Assembly (NCBI RefSeq): GCF_026625705.1
Contig: NZ_CP113059.1
Coordinates: 2,728,001-2,792,000, forward strand
DNA: 64,000 nt
Source of the DNA: Pedobacter sp. SL55
GTDB lineage: Bacteria; Bacteroidota; Bacteroidia; Sphingobacteriales; Sphingobacteriaceae
Reading direction: 5' to 3'
Part shown: in pieces, positions 38,054-47,477 of the stretch
How positions within the stretch are numbered: the stretch's first letter is position 1
Layout of the letters: each line of letters opens with the position of its first letter
Program-made: the position numbers and the translations under genes
The notes under the pieces: generated by a model
The model's input: only the letters and a program-made list of their open reading frames with translations
What the model was told of the DNA's origin: nothing
The model's database searches: none

Positions 38054-38218
38054 GATAGCAAATTTCCATTTGGAAATGAATAGTGATAAGGTTATAAATT
38101 TTGGTTAGAAAATTACTATTCAAAGGTAATGTTTTGCAAACTCAAAAGGCAAAATTCAACAGTAAAAATAGCGTGGTGTTTTTAATAAATTGATATTTTA
38201 AAGAGCTTTTAAATGAAA

Positions 38219-38249
38219 AATCCTCAATTCGTTGGTTCAAATTGAGGAT
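38219..38249 (-). terminator. Rho-independent terminator of the phosphatase gene
   Basis: ATCCTCAATT pairs with its complement around a 9-nt loop. On the minus strand TTTTT follows, 26 bp behind the phosphatase stop. Confidence 0.75.
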
Positions 38250-38274
38250 GGTATTATGAGTTTTAAACTGATGC

Positions 38275-39939
38275 TTACTTCATTAGTTCGGTAATTACCT
38301 TGCCTATGGCGCCACTTGGTTGTTGGATGTGTAAAAGTGCCGATACGGTAGGGGCAATATCAGTCATGTAATATTCTTTATTGGTTTTGCCCGGTTTAAC
38401 GCCCCAGCCCATAAATACGTTAGGGATATGGCTATCATAAGGGTTCCATGCTGCGTGGCCAGTTCCCGGACTTAAAGTTGGATACCAACCGGCATCTAAA
38501 ATGATATACACCTCTCCGCTACGGCGAGCGTTGTAACCATTCATGATTTTCATTTTTAAATCTTGTGGTAAACTTACATTGCCTAGGTTTTTTACATCTA
38601 CTGCATTTAATACACCTTCCTGTTTTACTAAATATTCGATACTAAACTCTTTGATTTTGCTGTAATCTGCATTTGCAGCTTTAATGGCATCAGTATCAAA
38701 AATCAGTTGATTGTTTATTAAGGTAAAAATGGCATCTTTTACTTTAAATTCTTTTAAAATTAAGCTGTCTAGTTCTGTTTTATATTTTTTAGGCGCTAAA
38801 CCACCAGCCGGTAATTTATGCTCTTTAGAAAAGCCTGGTACGTGGGTAACGCCATGATCGGCAGTTAAGAAAAACAGGTAATTGCCTTTGCCTATGGTTT
38901 TATCAAGGTAATTGAAGAAGTCTTCTAAATCTTTATCTAAACGCAAATAAGTATCTTCTAGTTCTATAGAATTTGGCCCAAATTGGTGCCCCACATAATC
39001 TGTAGACGATAAACTAACAGCTAAGAAATCTGTATTACCCGTTTGGCCTAGCTTTTCGGCATTAAGTGCAGTTTTAGCAAACTCTAGGGTAAAAGTATTA
39101 CCTTGAGGCATGCTGGTCATTAACGAATAGTTTTTATTTGCGTATTGCTTAAACAAATGCGGAAAAGTTGCTGCTTTTTCGTCTTTAAATAAACGTTCGT
39201 AAGGTTTATCATCAGCTGTGCTTTCTGTATAAGTGGCTATTGGGTATAAAGTATTCCAATCTTCCGCAAAATATTTGTTGGGTAGTTTTTTAGCATTAAA
39301 ATCATTTACCCAAGTAGGTAATTGCTCCATATAATGTGTACTGGTAATAAAGTTTCCAGTAGCGCCATCGTACCAATACGAACCATTGGAGGTATGGCCG
39401 CCGGGCAAAATTGCACCCCTATCTTTAAGCGAAACACTAATTACCTTACTTCTAAAGTTGGTGGCCATGCGTAGCTCATCGGTTACGGTGGTAACTAGTA
39501 AATTTTTAGGCGACATTAAGCCAGCTTTGCTAGTGCTACCAACAGTCTTTACGCTCTTATCTTCTACGCAGTAAACATCTCTGCCCAATTGCGGATCGAA
39601 CCAATTGTTACCAATAATGCCATTAATGGCCGGCACCGAACCCGTATAAATTGAAGAGTGGCCACAAGCAGTTAGGGTAGGTGTGTACGGAATTAATGTA
39701 TTTTCGGCAGAAAAACCTTCGTGCAGTAAACGTTTGAAACCTCCTTGTCCGTAGCGGCTATAAAAGCGATACAGGTAATCCCAACGCATTTGATCTACCA
39801 CCATACCCACTACCAATTTTGGGCGGGCAACAGTTTGCGGATAGGTTGTTGCAGTAACTGTATTCTTTTTTGCTTTTTGGGCATTTACATTAAACGTAAG
39901 TAAAACTAACAGAGAGAGGCATAAAAGTTTAATATTCAT
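38275..39939 (-). CDS. pafA: PafA-type alkaline phosphatase
   Basis: A secreted phosphomonoesterase of the alkaline phosphatase superfamily. The signal peptide is LLCLSLLVLLTFNVNAQ. Catalytic residues known from Elizabethkingia PafA can be located: the Thr nucleophile in YTPTLTACGHSSIYTG, the Asn in NNWFD, and Lys/Arg in SLKDRGAI. Metal ligands lie in VVDQMRWDY, TADHGVTHVPG and GTGHAAWNP. ATG 39939 is chosen because it starts directly before the signal peptide; 39972 would add 11 residues. It is monocistronic, between folC and icmF. Confidence 0.85.
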   Translation of the reverse strand: MNIKLLCLSLLVLLTFNVNAQKAKKNTVTATTYPQTVARPKLVVGMVVDQMRWDYLYRFYSRYGQGGFKRLLHEGFSAENTLIPYTPTLTACGHSSIYTGSVPAINGIIGNNWFDPQLGRDVYCVEDKSVKTVGSTSKAGLMSPKNLLVTTVTDELRMATNFRSKVISVSLKDRGAILPGGHTSNGSYWYDGATGNFITSTHYMEQLPTWVNDFNAKKLPNKYFAEDWNTLYPIATYTESTADDKPYERLFKDEKAATFPHLFKQYANKNYSLMTSMPQGNTFTLEFAKTALNAEKLGQTGNTDFLAVSLSSTDYVGHQFGPNSIELEDTYLRLDKDLEDFFNYLDKTIGKGNYLFFLTADHGVTHVPGFSKEHKLPAGGLAPKKYKTELDSLILKEFKVKDAIFTLINNQLIFDTDAIKAANADYSKIKEFSIEYLVKQEGVLNAVDVKNLGNVSLPQDLKMKIMNGYNARRSGEVYIILDAGWYPTLSPGTGHAAWNPYDSHIPNVFMGWGVKPGKTNKEYYMTDIAPTVSALLHIQQPSGAIGKVITELMK

Positions 39940-40009
39940 TATGGTGTTATGTGTTTTTTGTAAAGGTATCAAATGGAAGCTAAGATAACGAGGAGATATT
40001 GTAAAGTTT

Positions 40010-41308
40010 CTATATAATTTCGGCCACTACAAAGGTACTACCACCCACAAAAATGAGATCTTTAGCATTGGCATTAGTTTTTGCTGCCGCTAATGCCTCG
40101 GCTACGGTATTAAATTTTTTCCCTTTAAGTTGATAATTAGTGGCTTGTTCTGCTAATTCGTTTACTGGCAAAGCTCGTTCTAACTGTGGCTGGCAAAAAT
40201 AGTAGGTAGCATTTTTTGGAAGCAATGCCAAAACCGCACTAATGTCTTTGTCTTTTACCATGCCAATTACCAAGTGTAAGTTTTCGTGTGGAGTTTGGTC
40301 GATGTTTTGAACCACTTCGCTAATACCGGCTTTATTGTGTCCCGTATCGCAAATTACCAACGGATTTTTAGCCAATGTTTGCCATCTGCCTTGTAAACCA
40401 GTCAGTTTTTTTACGTTTTTTAATGCCTGGTAAATGGCTTCGTCTGCAATGTGATAGCCTATTTTACGTAACTCCTGTACAGCCTCTATTACGGTAACTA
40501 TATTCTTAAGCTGATAAGTTCCGGTTAAATCTAGGTGTAGTGCCTTTAATAAGGCTTGATTTTGTTGAACAACGTCTAATTTTAGCGTAGTTGATTGCTT
40601 TGAGATGTTGGTTACTTTCAAAGTATCTTCTGCAAAAATTAAGGGTGCATTTTGTTCTTTCGCTTTTTTGATAAAGACTGGATCGGTTTCGGGATGGCGT
40701 TCGCCAATTACTGCAAGTATGTTCGGTTTGATAATTCCTGCTTTCTCGAAAGCAATTTCTCCAAAAGTATTGCCTAGCATATTGGTGTGATCTAAGCTGA
40801 TGTTGGTAATAACCGAAAGATCTGGACTAATGATATTGGTAGAATCTAATCTGCCGCCCAAACCAACCTCAATTACAGCAACGTCTACTTTTTCTTGCTC
40901 AAAATAGGAGAAAGCCATGCCAACGGTAACTTCAAAAAAAGAGGGCTCTATTTGCTCAATGAGCAATTTTTGCGTTTTTACAAAGTTGGTTACAAAGCCT
41001 TTGGATACCATTTTGCCGTTTACACGAATACGTTCTCTAAAATCTTTAAGATGTGGCGAAGTGTACAAGCCTGTTTTATAACCTGCTTTTTGTAAAATGG
41101 CAGCCAACATGTGCGAGGTAGAACCTTTACCGTTGGTGCCCCCAATATGTATGGTTTTATATTTGTTCTGCGGATTATCTAGGGCATTACAAAGTGTTAT
41201 TGTATTGTCTAAATCTTTTTTAAATGCCGCTGCGCCAACTCTTGTAAACATAGGCAAGCGACTGTAAAGATAATCTACCGTTTGGCTGTAATTCATAACT
41301 GAAGTCAA
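40010..41308 (-). CDS. folC: Folylpolyglutamate/dihydrofolate synthase
   Basis: A 432-aa Mur-ligase-family enzyme that adds glutamate to dihydropteroate and folates. It has HIGGTNGKGSTSHMLAAIL (P-loop), YTSPHLKDFRERIRVNG, VGLGGRLDSTN, SLDHTNMLGNT and DTGHNKAGI. Length and motif order match FolC. It is followed by the phosphatase gene after 37 bp of non-coding DNA. Confidence 0.95.
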   Translation of the reverse strand: MTSVMNYSQTVDYLYSRLPMFTRVGAAAFKKDLDNTITLCNALDNPQNKYKTIHIGGTNGKGSTSHMLAAILQKAGYKTGLYTSPHLKDFRERIRVNGKMVSKGFVTNFVKTQKLLIEQIEPSFFEVTVGMAFSYFEQEKVDVAVIEVGLGGRLDSTNIISPDLSVITNISLDHTNMLGNTFGEIAFEKAGIIKPNILAVIGERHPETDPVFIKKAKEQNAPLIFAEDTLKVTNISKQSTTLKLDVVQQNQALLKALHLDLTGTYQLKNIVTVIEAVQELRKIGYHIADEAIYQALKNVKKLTGLQGRWQTLAKNPLVICDTGHNKAGISEVVQNIDQTPHENLHLVIGMVKDKDISAVLALLPKNATYYFCQPQLERALPVNELAEQATNYQLKGKKFNTVAEALAAAKTNANAKDLIFVGGSTFVVAEII

Positions 41309-41597
41309 AGATAGGAGATTGTATTTCTTAGCGCAATGTGAAAAATAAGATTTACATAATAAGTTTATAATTAGGTAATTAAAGTGTTATTGCAAGTTGA
41401 TTAAAAACAGTCTTAACTGCCCCGCCTTTTAGGCACCCCTCCAAAGGAGGGGAATGTAGGTCGAAATTCCCCTCTTTCAGAGAGGTGGCCTAAGACCGGG
41501 GTGTTGTAGAAAGATAAATATTAATCGAACTTAGGTAAATAGCTATCGTTGAATACGATCTTTATTTTAATTTAGTAAAATATCTAAATACGCATTA
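41309..41597. other. Intergenic region holding a REP-like element
   Basis: Gene-free. It contains the interspersed hairpin repeat listed separately; nothing else is recognisable. Confidence 0.5.
41416..41508 (+). repeat. REP-like interspersed hairpin repeat, copy A
   Basis: About 93 bp containing nested palindromes: CCCCTCCAAAGGAGGGG, CCTCTTTCAGAGAGG, and an outer pair GCCTTTTAGGC/GCCTAAGACCGGGG. A diverged copy lies in opposite orientation at 50779-50870 in another intergenic gap. Confidence 0.7.
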
Positions 41598-42254
41598 ATG
41601 AAGAAAATATACTGCTCAATTTTATTATTTCTTATCTCGGCTGTTGCCGCATTTGCGCAAAAATTAACTGAGAAAGAAAAAATTGCTTTCGATGAAATTG
41701 CTTACCATCGTTTTAGGGTTGGCGAGTACGAGAAAATACACAAGTGGGTAGTGCCTATACGGTACAAGGTTATTGGAAATGACAGCAAATATATCTTAGA
41801 TGAAATAGATACCACTTTTAGACAGTTGGCAAAACTAACCAATTTAGATATCAAAAAATCTGATGACGATGACGAGGTAAATTTTATTATTGCATTGAGT
41901 GCAGATGCGGATGTGCTTGCGCAGTTGTCTGACAATGTGAAGAAATATGTCAATAGTTTTGGCGGTTTTGCCTTTAAGGCCAATAAGAAAAGTGAGATTT
42001 ATAGGCTAGAACGCTTGTTTGTGATTGCTAAGTATCCCAGCAAGGCCGATGTGCGTTACGTGGTTAAAAAAGGTATGGTTACGGGCTTTGGTTTTTTTAA
42101 GAAAAGCGAAACCGCCCCTAAGAGTATGTTTTATAGCGCAAACAATGGTAAGCTTAAAATTGACGATTTTGATGCAGCAATCATTAAAGCTTTTTATCAC
42201 GAAAACATCAAGCCCGGAATGACAAAAGAGGAAGTTGACCCGCTTTTACAATAG
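41598..42254 (+). CDS. Secreted DUF2927-like protein
   Basis: A 218-aa protein with a signal peptide (IYCSILLFLISAVAAFAQ). The remainder, with WVVPIRYKVIGND and an acidic linker KKSDDDDEVNF, resembles DUF2927 proteins of unknown function; the assignment is from pattern memory. It ends in a hairpin terminator that overlaps the last codons. The gene converges with the tonB-type operon. Confidence 0.6.
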   Translation: MKKIYCSILLFLISAVAAFAQKLTEKEKIAFDEIAYHRFRVGEYEKIHKWVVPIRYKVIGNDSKYILDEIDTTFRQLAKLTNLDIKKSDDDDEVNFIIALSADADVLAQLSDNVKKYVNSFGGFAFKANKKSEIYRLERLFVIAKYPSKADVRYVVKKGMVTGFGFFKKSETAPKSMFYSANNGKLKIDDFDAAIIKAFYHENIKPGMTKEEVDPLLQ

Positions 42255-42271
42255 GTTCAACTTCCTCTTTT
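42225..42271 (+). terminator. Terminator between convergent genes
   Basis: AAAGAGGAAGTTGACC pairs with GGTTCAACTTCCTCTTT around about 13 nt, with T-rich flanks on both strands. It can stop transcription from either side. Confidence 0.75.
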
Positions 42272-42290
42272 CATGAGTGACTTTTTAAGC

Positions 42291-43106
42291 TTATTTTACT
42301 ATAAATTTAAAAGGAACATAGAAAATACGAATATCTGGTCCTTTACTGATAGCATTTAAAGATGCGTTGAGCATCGCTCTTTCGCATTTATCTTCTAGCG
42401 CATTGTTTTTAAAGGTGCTTCCTCTAGCTCCAGCAGTTGCTCTCACAATTCTACCAGATTTATTCACTTCAATTTTAACCATAATGGTTCCACGCTCTTG
42501 TCCATCGTCTTCTGGTATTACCAAATTTTTGAAATTACTCAAGGGCAATGGTTTGTTGCCAAAACCAGAACCACCATCACCGTAAAAAGGAGTTAGCGGA
42601 TCGCCATCAACATCGCCTTGGTTGCCAGGTGTTGAGCCAGTACCATCGCCGCCACCAGTGGCATTGTTCTTTTTGCCTTTGTAAAGTGCATTGGGATTAA
42701 TTGCAGGCTGTTCTACTTTATTATCTTGCGTAGCACTAGGATTGGCATTACTTTTAACCGCTTTGGTGTTTACACTTACTGCCTCTTCGTTATCCTGTGT
42801 GGTCAAGTTTTGATCACTCAGTTGCGATTGGGTGCTTTTCGTGGTAGGGTCTGGCGTAATTTGGTCTGGCTTTTTGCCATTAGCACTAGGATCCATTGAT
42901 GGTTCTTCCATACTGGTGTAATCTGTGCCCATTCCTTCTACCGATGTGCCGTAGTTTACCACCATGCCGCCCATGCCCAACTCTTCGTTAGGTTCGAATT
43001 TGCCAATTATCCATAAAAAGCTAAGGGCAATAAAAGCCCCCATTAGCCCTGTAGAAATGGCCAAAGCTTTTGGATAATTATTTTCTTCTTTATGGTTATG
43101 TGCCAT
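42291..43106 (-). CDS. TonB-family energy transducer
   Basis: A 271-aa protein with a single N-terminal transmembrane helix (ALAISTGLMGAFIALSFLWII), a long low-complexity Pro/Asn/Gly-rich periplasmic spacer and a short C-terminal TonB-like domain (GTIMVKIEVNKSGRIVRATAGARGST). It is the last gene of the ExbB-ExbD-TonB set and would couple the proton-driven motor to an outer-membrane receptor, perhaps the one encoded at 45761. Confidence 0.85.
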   Translation of the reverse strand: MAHNHKEENNYPKALAISTGLMGAFIALSFLWIIGKFEPNEELGMGGMVVNYGTSVEGMGTDYTSMEEPSMDPSANGKKPDQITPDPTTKSTQSQLSDQNLTTQDNEEAVSVNTKAVKSNANPSATQDNKVEQPAINPNALYKGKKNNATGGGDGTGSTPGNQGDVDGDPLTPFYGDGGSGFGNKPLPLSNFKNLVIPEDDGQERGTIMVKIEVNKSGRIVRATAGARGSTFKNNALEDKCERAMLNASLNAISKGPDIRIFYVPFKFIVK

Positions 43107-43108
43107 GT

Positions 43109-43510
43109 TTACTTTTTCTGTTCTACTGCAAGAACAACTTTCAATTTCAATTTGTTAGCCACATCAAATACTTTCATGGTATTTTCTATAGATACCCCTC
43201 TGGCCACATACAATACAATGGTTAAGTCGGTGTCTTGTTGTATCTGACTTTGTATTTGTGATTCCATCGCTTCTAGCGAAACAGGTTTCTTATCAACGAA
43301 ATAATTTAGGTTTTCATCAATACTTACCGTAATAGATTTTTGGTTGTTGGCCTGCTGACCAGAAGAGGAGCGGGGCAACAACAACTTTACCACCTGTGGG
43401 TTTACCACAGCTGAGGCCAATAGAAAAAACAGCATCAAGAAAAACATGATGTCGTTTAAGGCAGCTGTGTGCACCTCTACATGACCTTTTTTTCTGTTCT
43501 TTAAATTCAT
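43109..43510 (-). CDS. ExbD/TolR-family biopolymer transporter
   Basis: A 133-aa protein with a short cytoplasmic N-terminus, one transmembrane helix starting at the conserved Asp (D20 in ALNDIMFFLMLFFLLAS) and a periplasmic domain. It forms the proton channel with the ExbB-type protein, whose stop it overlaps by one base. The TonB-type gene follows after 2 bp. Confidence 0.93.
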   Translation of the reverse strand: MNLKNRKKGHVEVHTAALNDIMFFLMLFFLLASAVVNPQVVKLLLPRSSSGQQANNQKSITVSIDENLNYFVDKKPVSLEAMESQIQSQIQQDTDLTIVLYVARGVSIENTMKVFDVANKLKLKVVLAVEQKK

Positions 43511-44220
43511 TATTTGCCTGGTTCTTCTAAAAGATCGATAAACTCAATTGCTTCGGTTTCCATTTTAAGGATGATTTTCTCTACCATCATGTTTAAGATG
43601 TGGTAAAGTACGTAGGCCATAATCCCAATAATCAACCCTGTTGCAGAAGTAATCATTTTGGTATAAAGACCGTCAGAAATGGTGCCAATTTCAATAGCAC
43701 CTTCGGCAGCTACACGCTGAAAAATGGTAATTACACCAATGATGGTACCTACGAAACCCAACATGGGCGCAATACCCGCAATGATGCCCAAAATGCCAAT
43801 GTTCTTTTCTAATTTGGCTACTTCCAGTTTTCCGGTGTTTTCTATAGCACCTTCAATATCTTTAATAGGGCGGCCAATACGTTTTAAGCCCTTCTCTAAC
43901 ATACGAGCCAAAGGAGAAGGTGTGTTTTTACACAAAGCGATGGCATTTTCCAATCGGCCATCTTTAATGTTCTGTCTAATTTGAAACAAGAGATTGGTAT
44001 CGTCTTTAGAAGCTTTACGCACAGTTAAATACCTTTCGATAAAAATAACCAAGGCTAAAAACGCTAATAATGCCAGCGGAATCATTACCCAGCCACCTCT
44101 AAAAAGTAGGTCTATAAAGTGAATTTGCTCTTGTGTTTTAACGGCAGCAGTAGTTACAGTTTGTGCTGTATCTGCTAAATTTTGCACTGTGTCTTGTAAA
44201 TTAGCCTGTAATAGTATCAT
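43510..44220 (-). CDS. ExbB/TolQ/MotA-family proton channel protein
   Basis: A 236-aa inner-membrane protein with three transmembrane helices (WVMIPLALLAFLALVIFIERY; LGIIAGIAPMLGFVGTIIGVITIF; ITSATGLIIGIMAYVLYHIL) and the conserved signature GIAPMLGFVGTIIGVI. It pairs with the ExbD-type protein encoded next to power the TonB system. Confidence 0.93.
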   Translation of the reverse strand: MILLQANLQDTVQNLADTAQTVTTAAVKTQEQIHFIDLLFRGGWVMIPLALLAFLALVIFIERYLTVRKASKDDTNLLFQIRQNIKDGRLENAIALCKNTPSPLARMLEKGLKRIGRPIKDIEGAIENTGKLEVAKLEKNIGILGIIAGIAPMLGFVGTIIGVITIFQRVAAEGAIEIGTISDGLYTKMITSATGLIIGIMAYVLYHILNMMVEKIILKMETEAIEFIDLLEEPGK

Positions 44221-44226
44221 TGTGTG

Positions 44227-45732
44227 TTATTTGTTTTTAATGGGTTGAGCATAGATATCTTTGTTATTAAATTGCTTACGAAATTTGATAACGTATTTTT
44301 GTGCCGAATCTATATGGTTGTAGGTTGCAATGCTTATATTTTTGCGTTTGCCATGCATGGTAGATATTTTCGCATCGAACCCTTTTTTACGCATACGCGA
44401 AACATAGTCGCTTGCTTTTTTTTCTGTAGCAAAAGAAGCAATAATCACATCGTAGGTATAGGTAGTGGGCGCTGCTGTTTTTGTGGTGGTAACCTTTAGC
44501 GTATCTTTTGCTTTTTCTACCTCTAGCCCTACTTTTTCAGCACTTTTCATAATGCTATCTGCAAAAGAAAGAGAATCTGTTTGGCTTTTTAAATTGCTTC
44601 TTTCAATAGGTACGGCTATTTTTTCGTTCGGGTTGGTGTTGTCTCTTTTAAAGTTTTCAAAAATAGCTGGCCTCACAAAATAAAGAATAACCAAAGCTAC
44701 AGCCACCATAAGTAAACCTAGTAATAGCTTTTGATAAAAAGGCATTTTGGTTTTTTCTGCTACTGCTTGTTCTTCAAGCTCTTCGCTATCAAAATCTTCA
44801 ATAAGCACATTTTCTTCCTGTTTGGCTTTACGCTCAATGGTATCGAAATTCCATTCTTGTGTAGTAGAATTTAATTTGAAATCTTCTGGTTTTTCTTCTT
44901 TTGTAAAAGTAATAGCTGCACCAGCCTCATTTTCAACAAATGTTTCTTCTGTATTAAGGTCTTCTTCAGAAATTACATTATCTTTTTCAAAATCCCAAGT
45001 ATCTTGATCGTCTTCTTGCTCTACTTCATTGTTGGTGTCAACCGACCTAACTTCTTCAAAAGTTTCGGGTGCTGTAGGCTCTTGTTCGGTTTCAGCTAGG
45101 CTAGCGGTATCTTGGTTTGCTGCGTTGAGGCTTTCAAGTTGTTCTGTTACAGTCTGTTCTTCTACAATATCTACGTTCTCGCTTTCTTTGCTAGTACTTG
45201 TTTTGTCTGTAAATTCAAGTTTATTTATTTCTTGCTCAAATTCTGGAACCTGCACTTGCTCTATCTGAGGTTGCTCAGCTACGGTCTCAGGTTTCGAAAA
45301 TTCTTCTGGTTCCTCATTGCTTGCAGGGCTTATTGCAGCAGTTACTGGGGGTAAAGCAAAAAAATCGAAACCTGTATTAATGTCTTGGCTCGGCGTAAAA
45401 GTCAGGTGGCCATCAGCTTTTTGCAGCGTTCCTAGATTGGCCAGTTCATAAGCTCCATTTGCTAAAGATTGCTGTACTTCTGCAACAAACTGGTTAATGA
45501 AATATTGAGCAGAATCTGCTGAGATACCTCTTTTATTTTGGATATATTCGGAAAGTGCTGTGTTTTCTAACTGTGCCGTAGTAAACTCTAAAGCATAGCT
45601 AGGTGGCAAAAACGAATGGGTTTCTGCATCGTACCTTCCTGGTGTTTTCTTTTTATATAAAGTACCTAAGCCTTCAATTCCTATTTGTTTACGGGTTTTT
45701 AAAAGTGCTATAAGGTATTGTAATATATCCAT
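44227..45732 (-). CDS. HU-CCDC81 and SPOR domain protein
   Basis: A 501-aa protein. The N-terminal 130 residues hold the paired HU-like domains of the bacterial CCDC81 family (MDILQYLIALLKTRKQIGIEGLGTLYKKK). A very acidic low-complexity linker (about 140-330), one transmembrane helix (LLLGLLMVAVALVILYFV) and a C-terminal SPOR domain (YTYDVIIASFATEKKASDYVSRM) that binds denuded peptidoglycan follow. The topology places the HU part in the cytoplasm and SPOR in the periplasm. It sits in the TPR-receptor-ExbB operon. Confidence 0.88.
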   Translation of the reverse strand: MDILQYLIALLKTRKQIGIEGLGTLYKKKTPGRYDAETHSFLPPSYALEFTTAQLENTALSEYIQNKRGISADSAQYFINQFVAEVQQSLANGAYELANLGTLQKADGHLTFTPSQDINTGFDFFALPPVTAAISPASNEEPEEFSKPETVAEQPQIEQVQVPEFEQEINKLEFTDKTSTSKESENVDIVEEQTVTEQLESLNAANQDTASLAETEQEPTAPETFEEVRSVDTNNEVEQEDDQDTWDFEKDNVISEEDLNTEETFVENEAGAAITFTKEEKPEDFKLNSTTQEWNFDTIERKAKQEENVLIEDFDSEELEEQAVAEKTKMPFYQKLLLGLLMVAVALVILYFVRPAIFENFKRDNTNPNEKIAVPIERSNLKSQTDSLSFADSIMKSAEKVGLEVEKAKDTLKVTTTKTAAPTTYTYDVIIASFATEKKASDYVSRMRKKGFDAKISTMHGKRKNISIATYNHIDSAQKYVIKFRKQFNNKDIYAQPIKNK

Positions 45733-45760
45733 TTAGTAAAATAAGTATAAGTTTAACCTT

Positions 45761-47467
45761 TTAAAACGAATAGGTTAAGCCGCCAAAGATATTGATTCCA
45801 TTTAAACGATAGTATAAAAATCTGCTGTAGTTATTGTTTAGCAAGTTGTTTGTTTTAACAAAAGCCGAAAATTTGTTGTTGATTTTATAGTTGGCACCCA
45901 AACCTAAATCTACAAAGCCTTTAACGGTTACGATGCTTTCGTTATTAAAATCTGGTACTGGAGGATAAGTGCCATCAGGATTTAAAGGGTTTGCTGTAAA
46001 AACTTTGGCTCTGCTATCGTCTTGCATCATAACGGCAGCATCAAATGTGAGTTTCTTATTGTACACAAATGTAAAGTTTGATGATAAACGTAATTGCGGT
46101 TTAAAGTAGCTTTCTTTCTCGGTACCTGCTTTGTAATCTTCCATATTTAGTTTACCGGTCCATTTTAGGTTGTCGCTAACTTGTACCGATAGTTCTCCTT
46201 CTAGGCCCAATATTTTTGTCTTGCCGAAATCATAGATTACATCAAATTTATTAAACGAATCGAAATTATTTACGAACAGCGGCATATCGGTAATTTCTCT
46301 ACTGTAAACCTTTGCTTTGTAGCCAAAACCTGGCCCGCCAGTGCCCTTAATACCAGCACTAAAACTTAGTTTTTCTATGCTATTTTTAATCAGGATGTTT
46401 TGGTTCAAGAAAGGATTTTCGTCAGTTAAGTCTTTAAAAGTGTTACGGTTTACATCTCCCTTAACCTCTCCAAATAACTGTAAGAAATCTGGGATCAAGG
46501 TAAAATCTGCAGTAATGGCAGGGAAAATCCTAGTGGCAGATTTAGTGCCAAATTCTTGTGTAATGTTAGCACCTGCAACTATTTTTACACCACCTGCTTG
46601 CAATTTGATGTACGGATTAACACGTAACAAATTATTAGAAACATCAGTGTTTAAGTCTTTGGTTTTGCCAAACTCTGCCGATGCCGCCAAACCTAAATTG
46701 AAACTACTGATGCGTTTATTTAAGTAGCCATTTAAAGTAAATGAACTTTCTTTGGCGCTAAACCTATCATTAAACATATAGGCGTTAACTTTTGCCGCAT
46801 AACTTAATGCGTCTGGGTCAGCGGTAAACTTACTAATTGCTTCGCCTTCTAGTTCAAAGAAATTGAAAGCTTGTTTTTCTGGATTTGGATTTAAACTTGG
46901 ATCAGCATCGTTTATTCCGTAAAAATATAGGCCATGGCGTTGGTAATTTAGCTTGCCGTTTAGGGTGGCACTTTCTCCAATGCTGCGTACAAAGGCACTT
47001 AACTGTTGGCGGTTTTCGTCTTGTTTGTTCAGCTTGCCAGATTGGCCAAAATGCCTAAAGAACACACCTGTTTGCAGTGCAGGGTCTTTGCCCATACCTA
47101 CGTATGCTTCGGCAAGAAAGGTACCCAAGTTCCCAAAACCACCTTTAGCATAGTTGTTTAATAGTTCGGCTTCACGCTCATCAGCTACTTTTTGTGCTTG
47201 TAGCTTTTGGATATCGGTATTCAACGCTAGTTTTCTATCTGTTAATTGATAGTTGAATTTAGCTTTGTAAGTTTTAATGTTATCCAAATCCGGACTTCTT
47301 CTCAACTTTACCGCTTCGGCCAATACAGGTTTGTAAGGTCTTATAATTTCGATTTCTTCGCTAACCGTTTTTTCAGTCTTTTCTGGAGGTTTTACATCTT
47401 GCGCATGCAAACCAGTTGCGCCGAAAATTAAGGCAAGCGTTAAATATGTTGTTTTATTAAAGTTCAT
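45761..47467 (-). CDS. TonB-dependent receptor-like outer-membrane barrel
   Basis: A 568-aa protein with a signal peptide (LTLALIFGATGLHAQ), a short plug-free N-terminal region and a long beta-barrel ending in the outer-membrane C-terminal signature GINIFGGLTYSF. ATG 47467 is used because the longer ORF start at 47524 would overlap the upstream TPR gene and delay the signal peptide. It is encoded with ExbB/ExbD/TonB, which supports an energised outer-membrane role. Its ligand is unknown. Confidence 0.8.
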   Translation of the reverse strand: MNFNKTTYLTLALIFGATGLHAQDVKPPEKTEKTVSEEIEIIRPYKPVLAEAVKLRRSPDLDNIKTYKAKFNYQLTDRKLALNTDIQKLQAQKVADEREAELLNNYAKGGFGNLGTFLAEAYVGMGKDPALQTGVFFRHFGQSGKLNKQDENRQQLSAFVRSIGESATLNGKLNYQRHGLYFYGINDADPSLNPNPEKQAFNFFELEGEAISKFTADPDALSYAAKVNAYMFNDRFSAKESSFTLNGYLNKRISSFNLGLAASAEFGKTKDLNTDVSNNLLRVNPYIKLQAGGVKIVAGANITQEFGTKSATRIFPAITADFTLIPDFLQLFGEVKGDVNRNTFKDLTDENPFLNQNILIKNSIEKLSFSAGIKGTGGPGFGYKAKVYSREITDMPLFVNNFDSFNKFDVIYDFGKTKILGLEGELSVQVSDNLKWTGKLNMEDYKAGTEKESYFKPQLRLSSNFTFVYNKKLTFDAAVMMQDDSRAKVFTANPLNPDGTYPPVPDFNNESIVTVKGFVDLGLGANYKINNKFSAFVKTNNLLNNNYSRFLYYRLNGINIFGGLTYSF

Positions 47468-47477
47468 TTTGTGTTTT

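Noticed and set aside
44747..45354. Plus-strand ORFs opposite the HU-SPOR gene
   Set aside because: Ser/Phe/Val-rich shadows of the acidic Glu-rich linker on the real strand.
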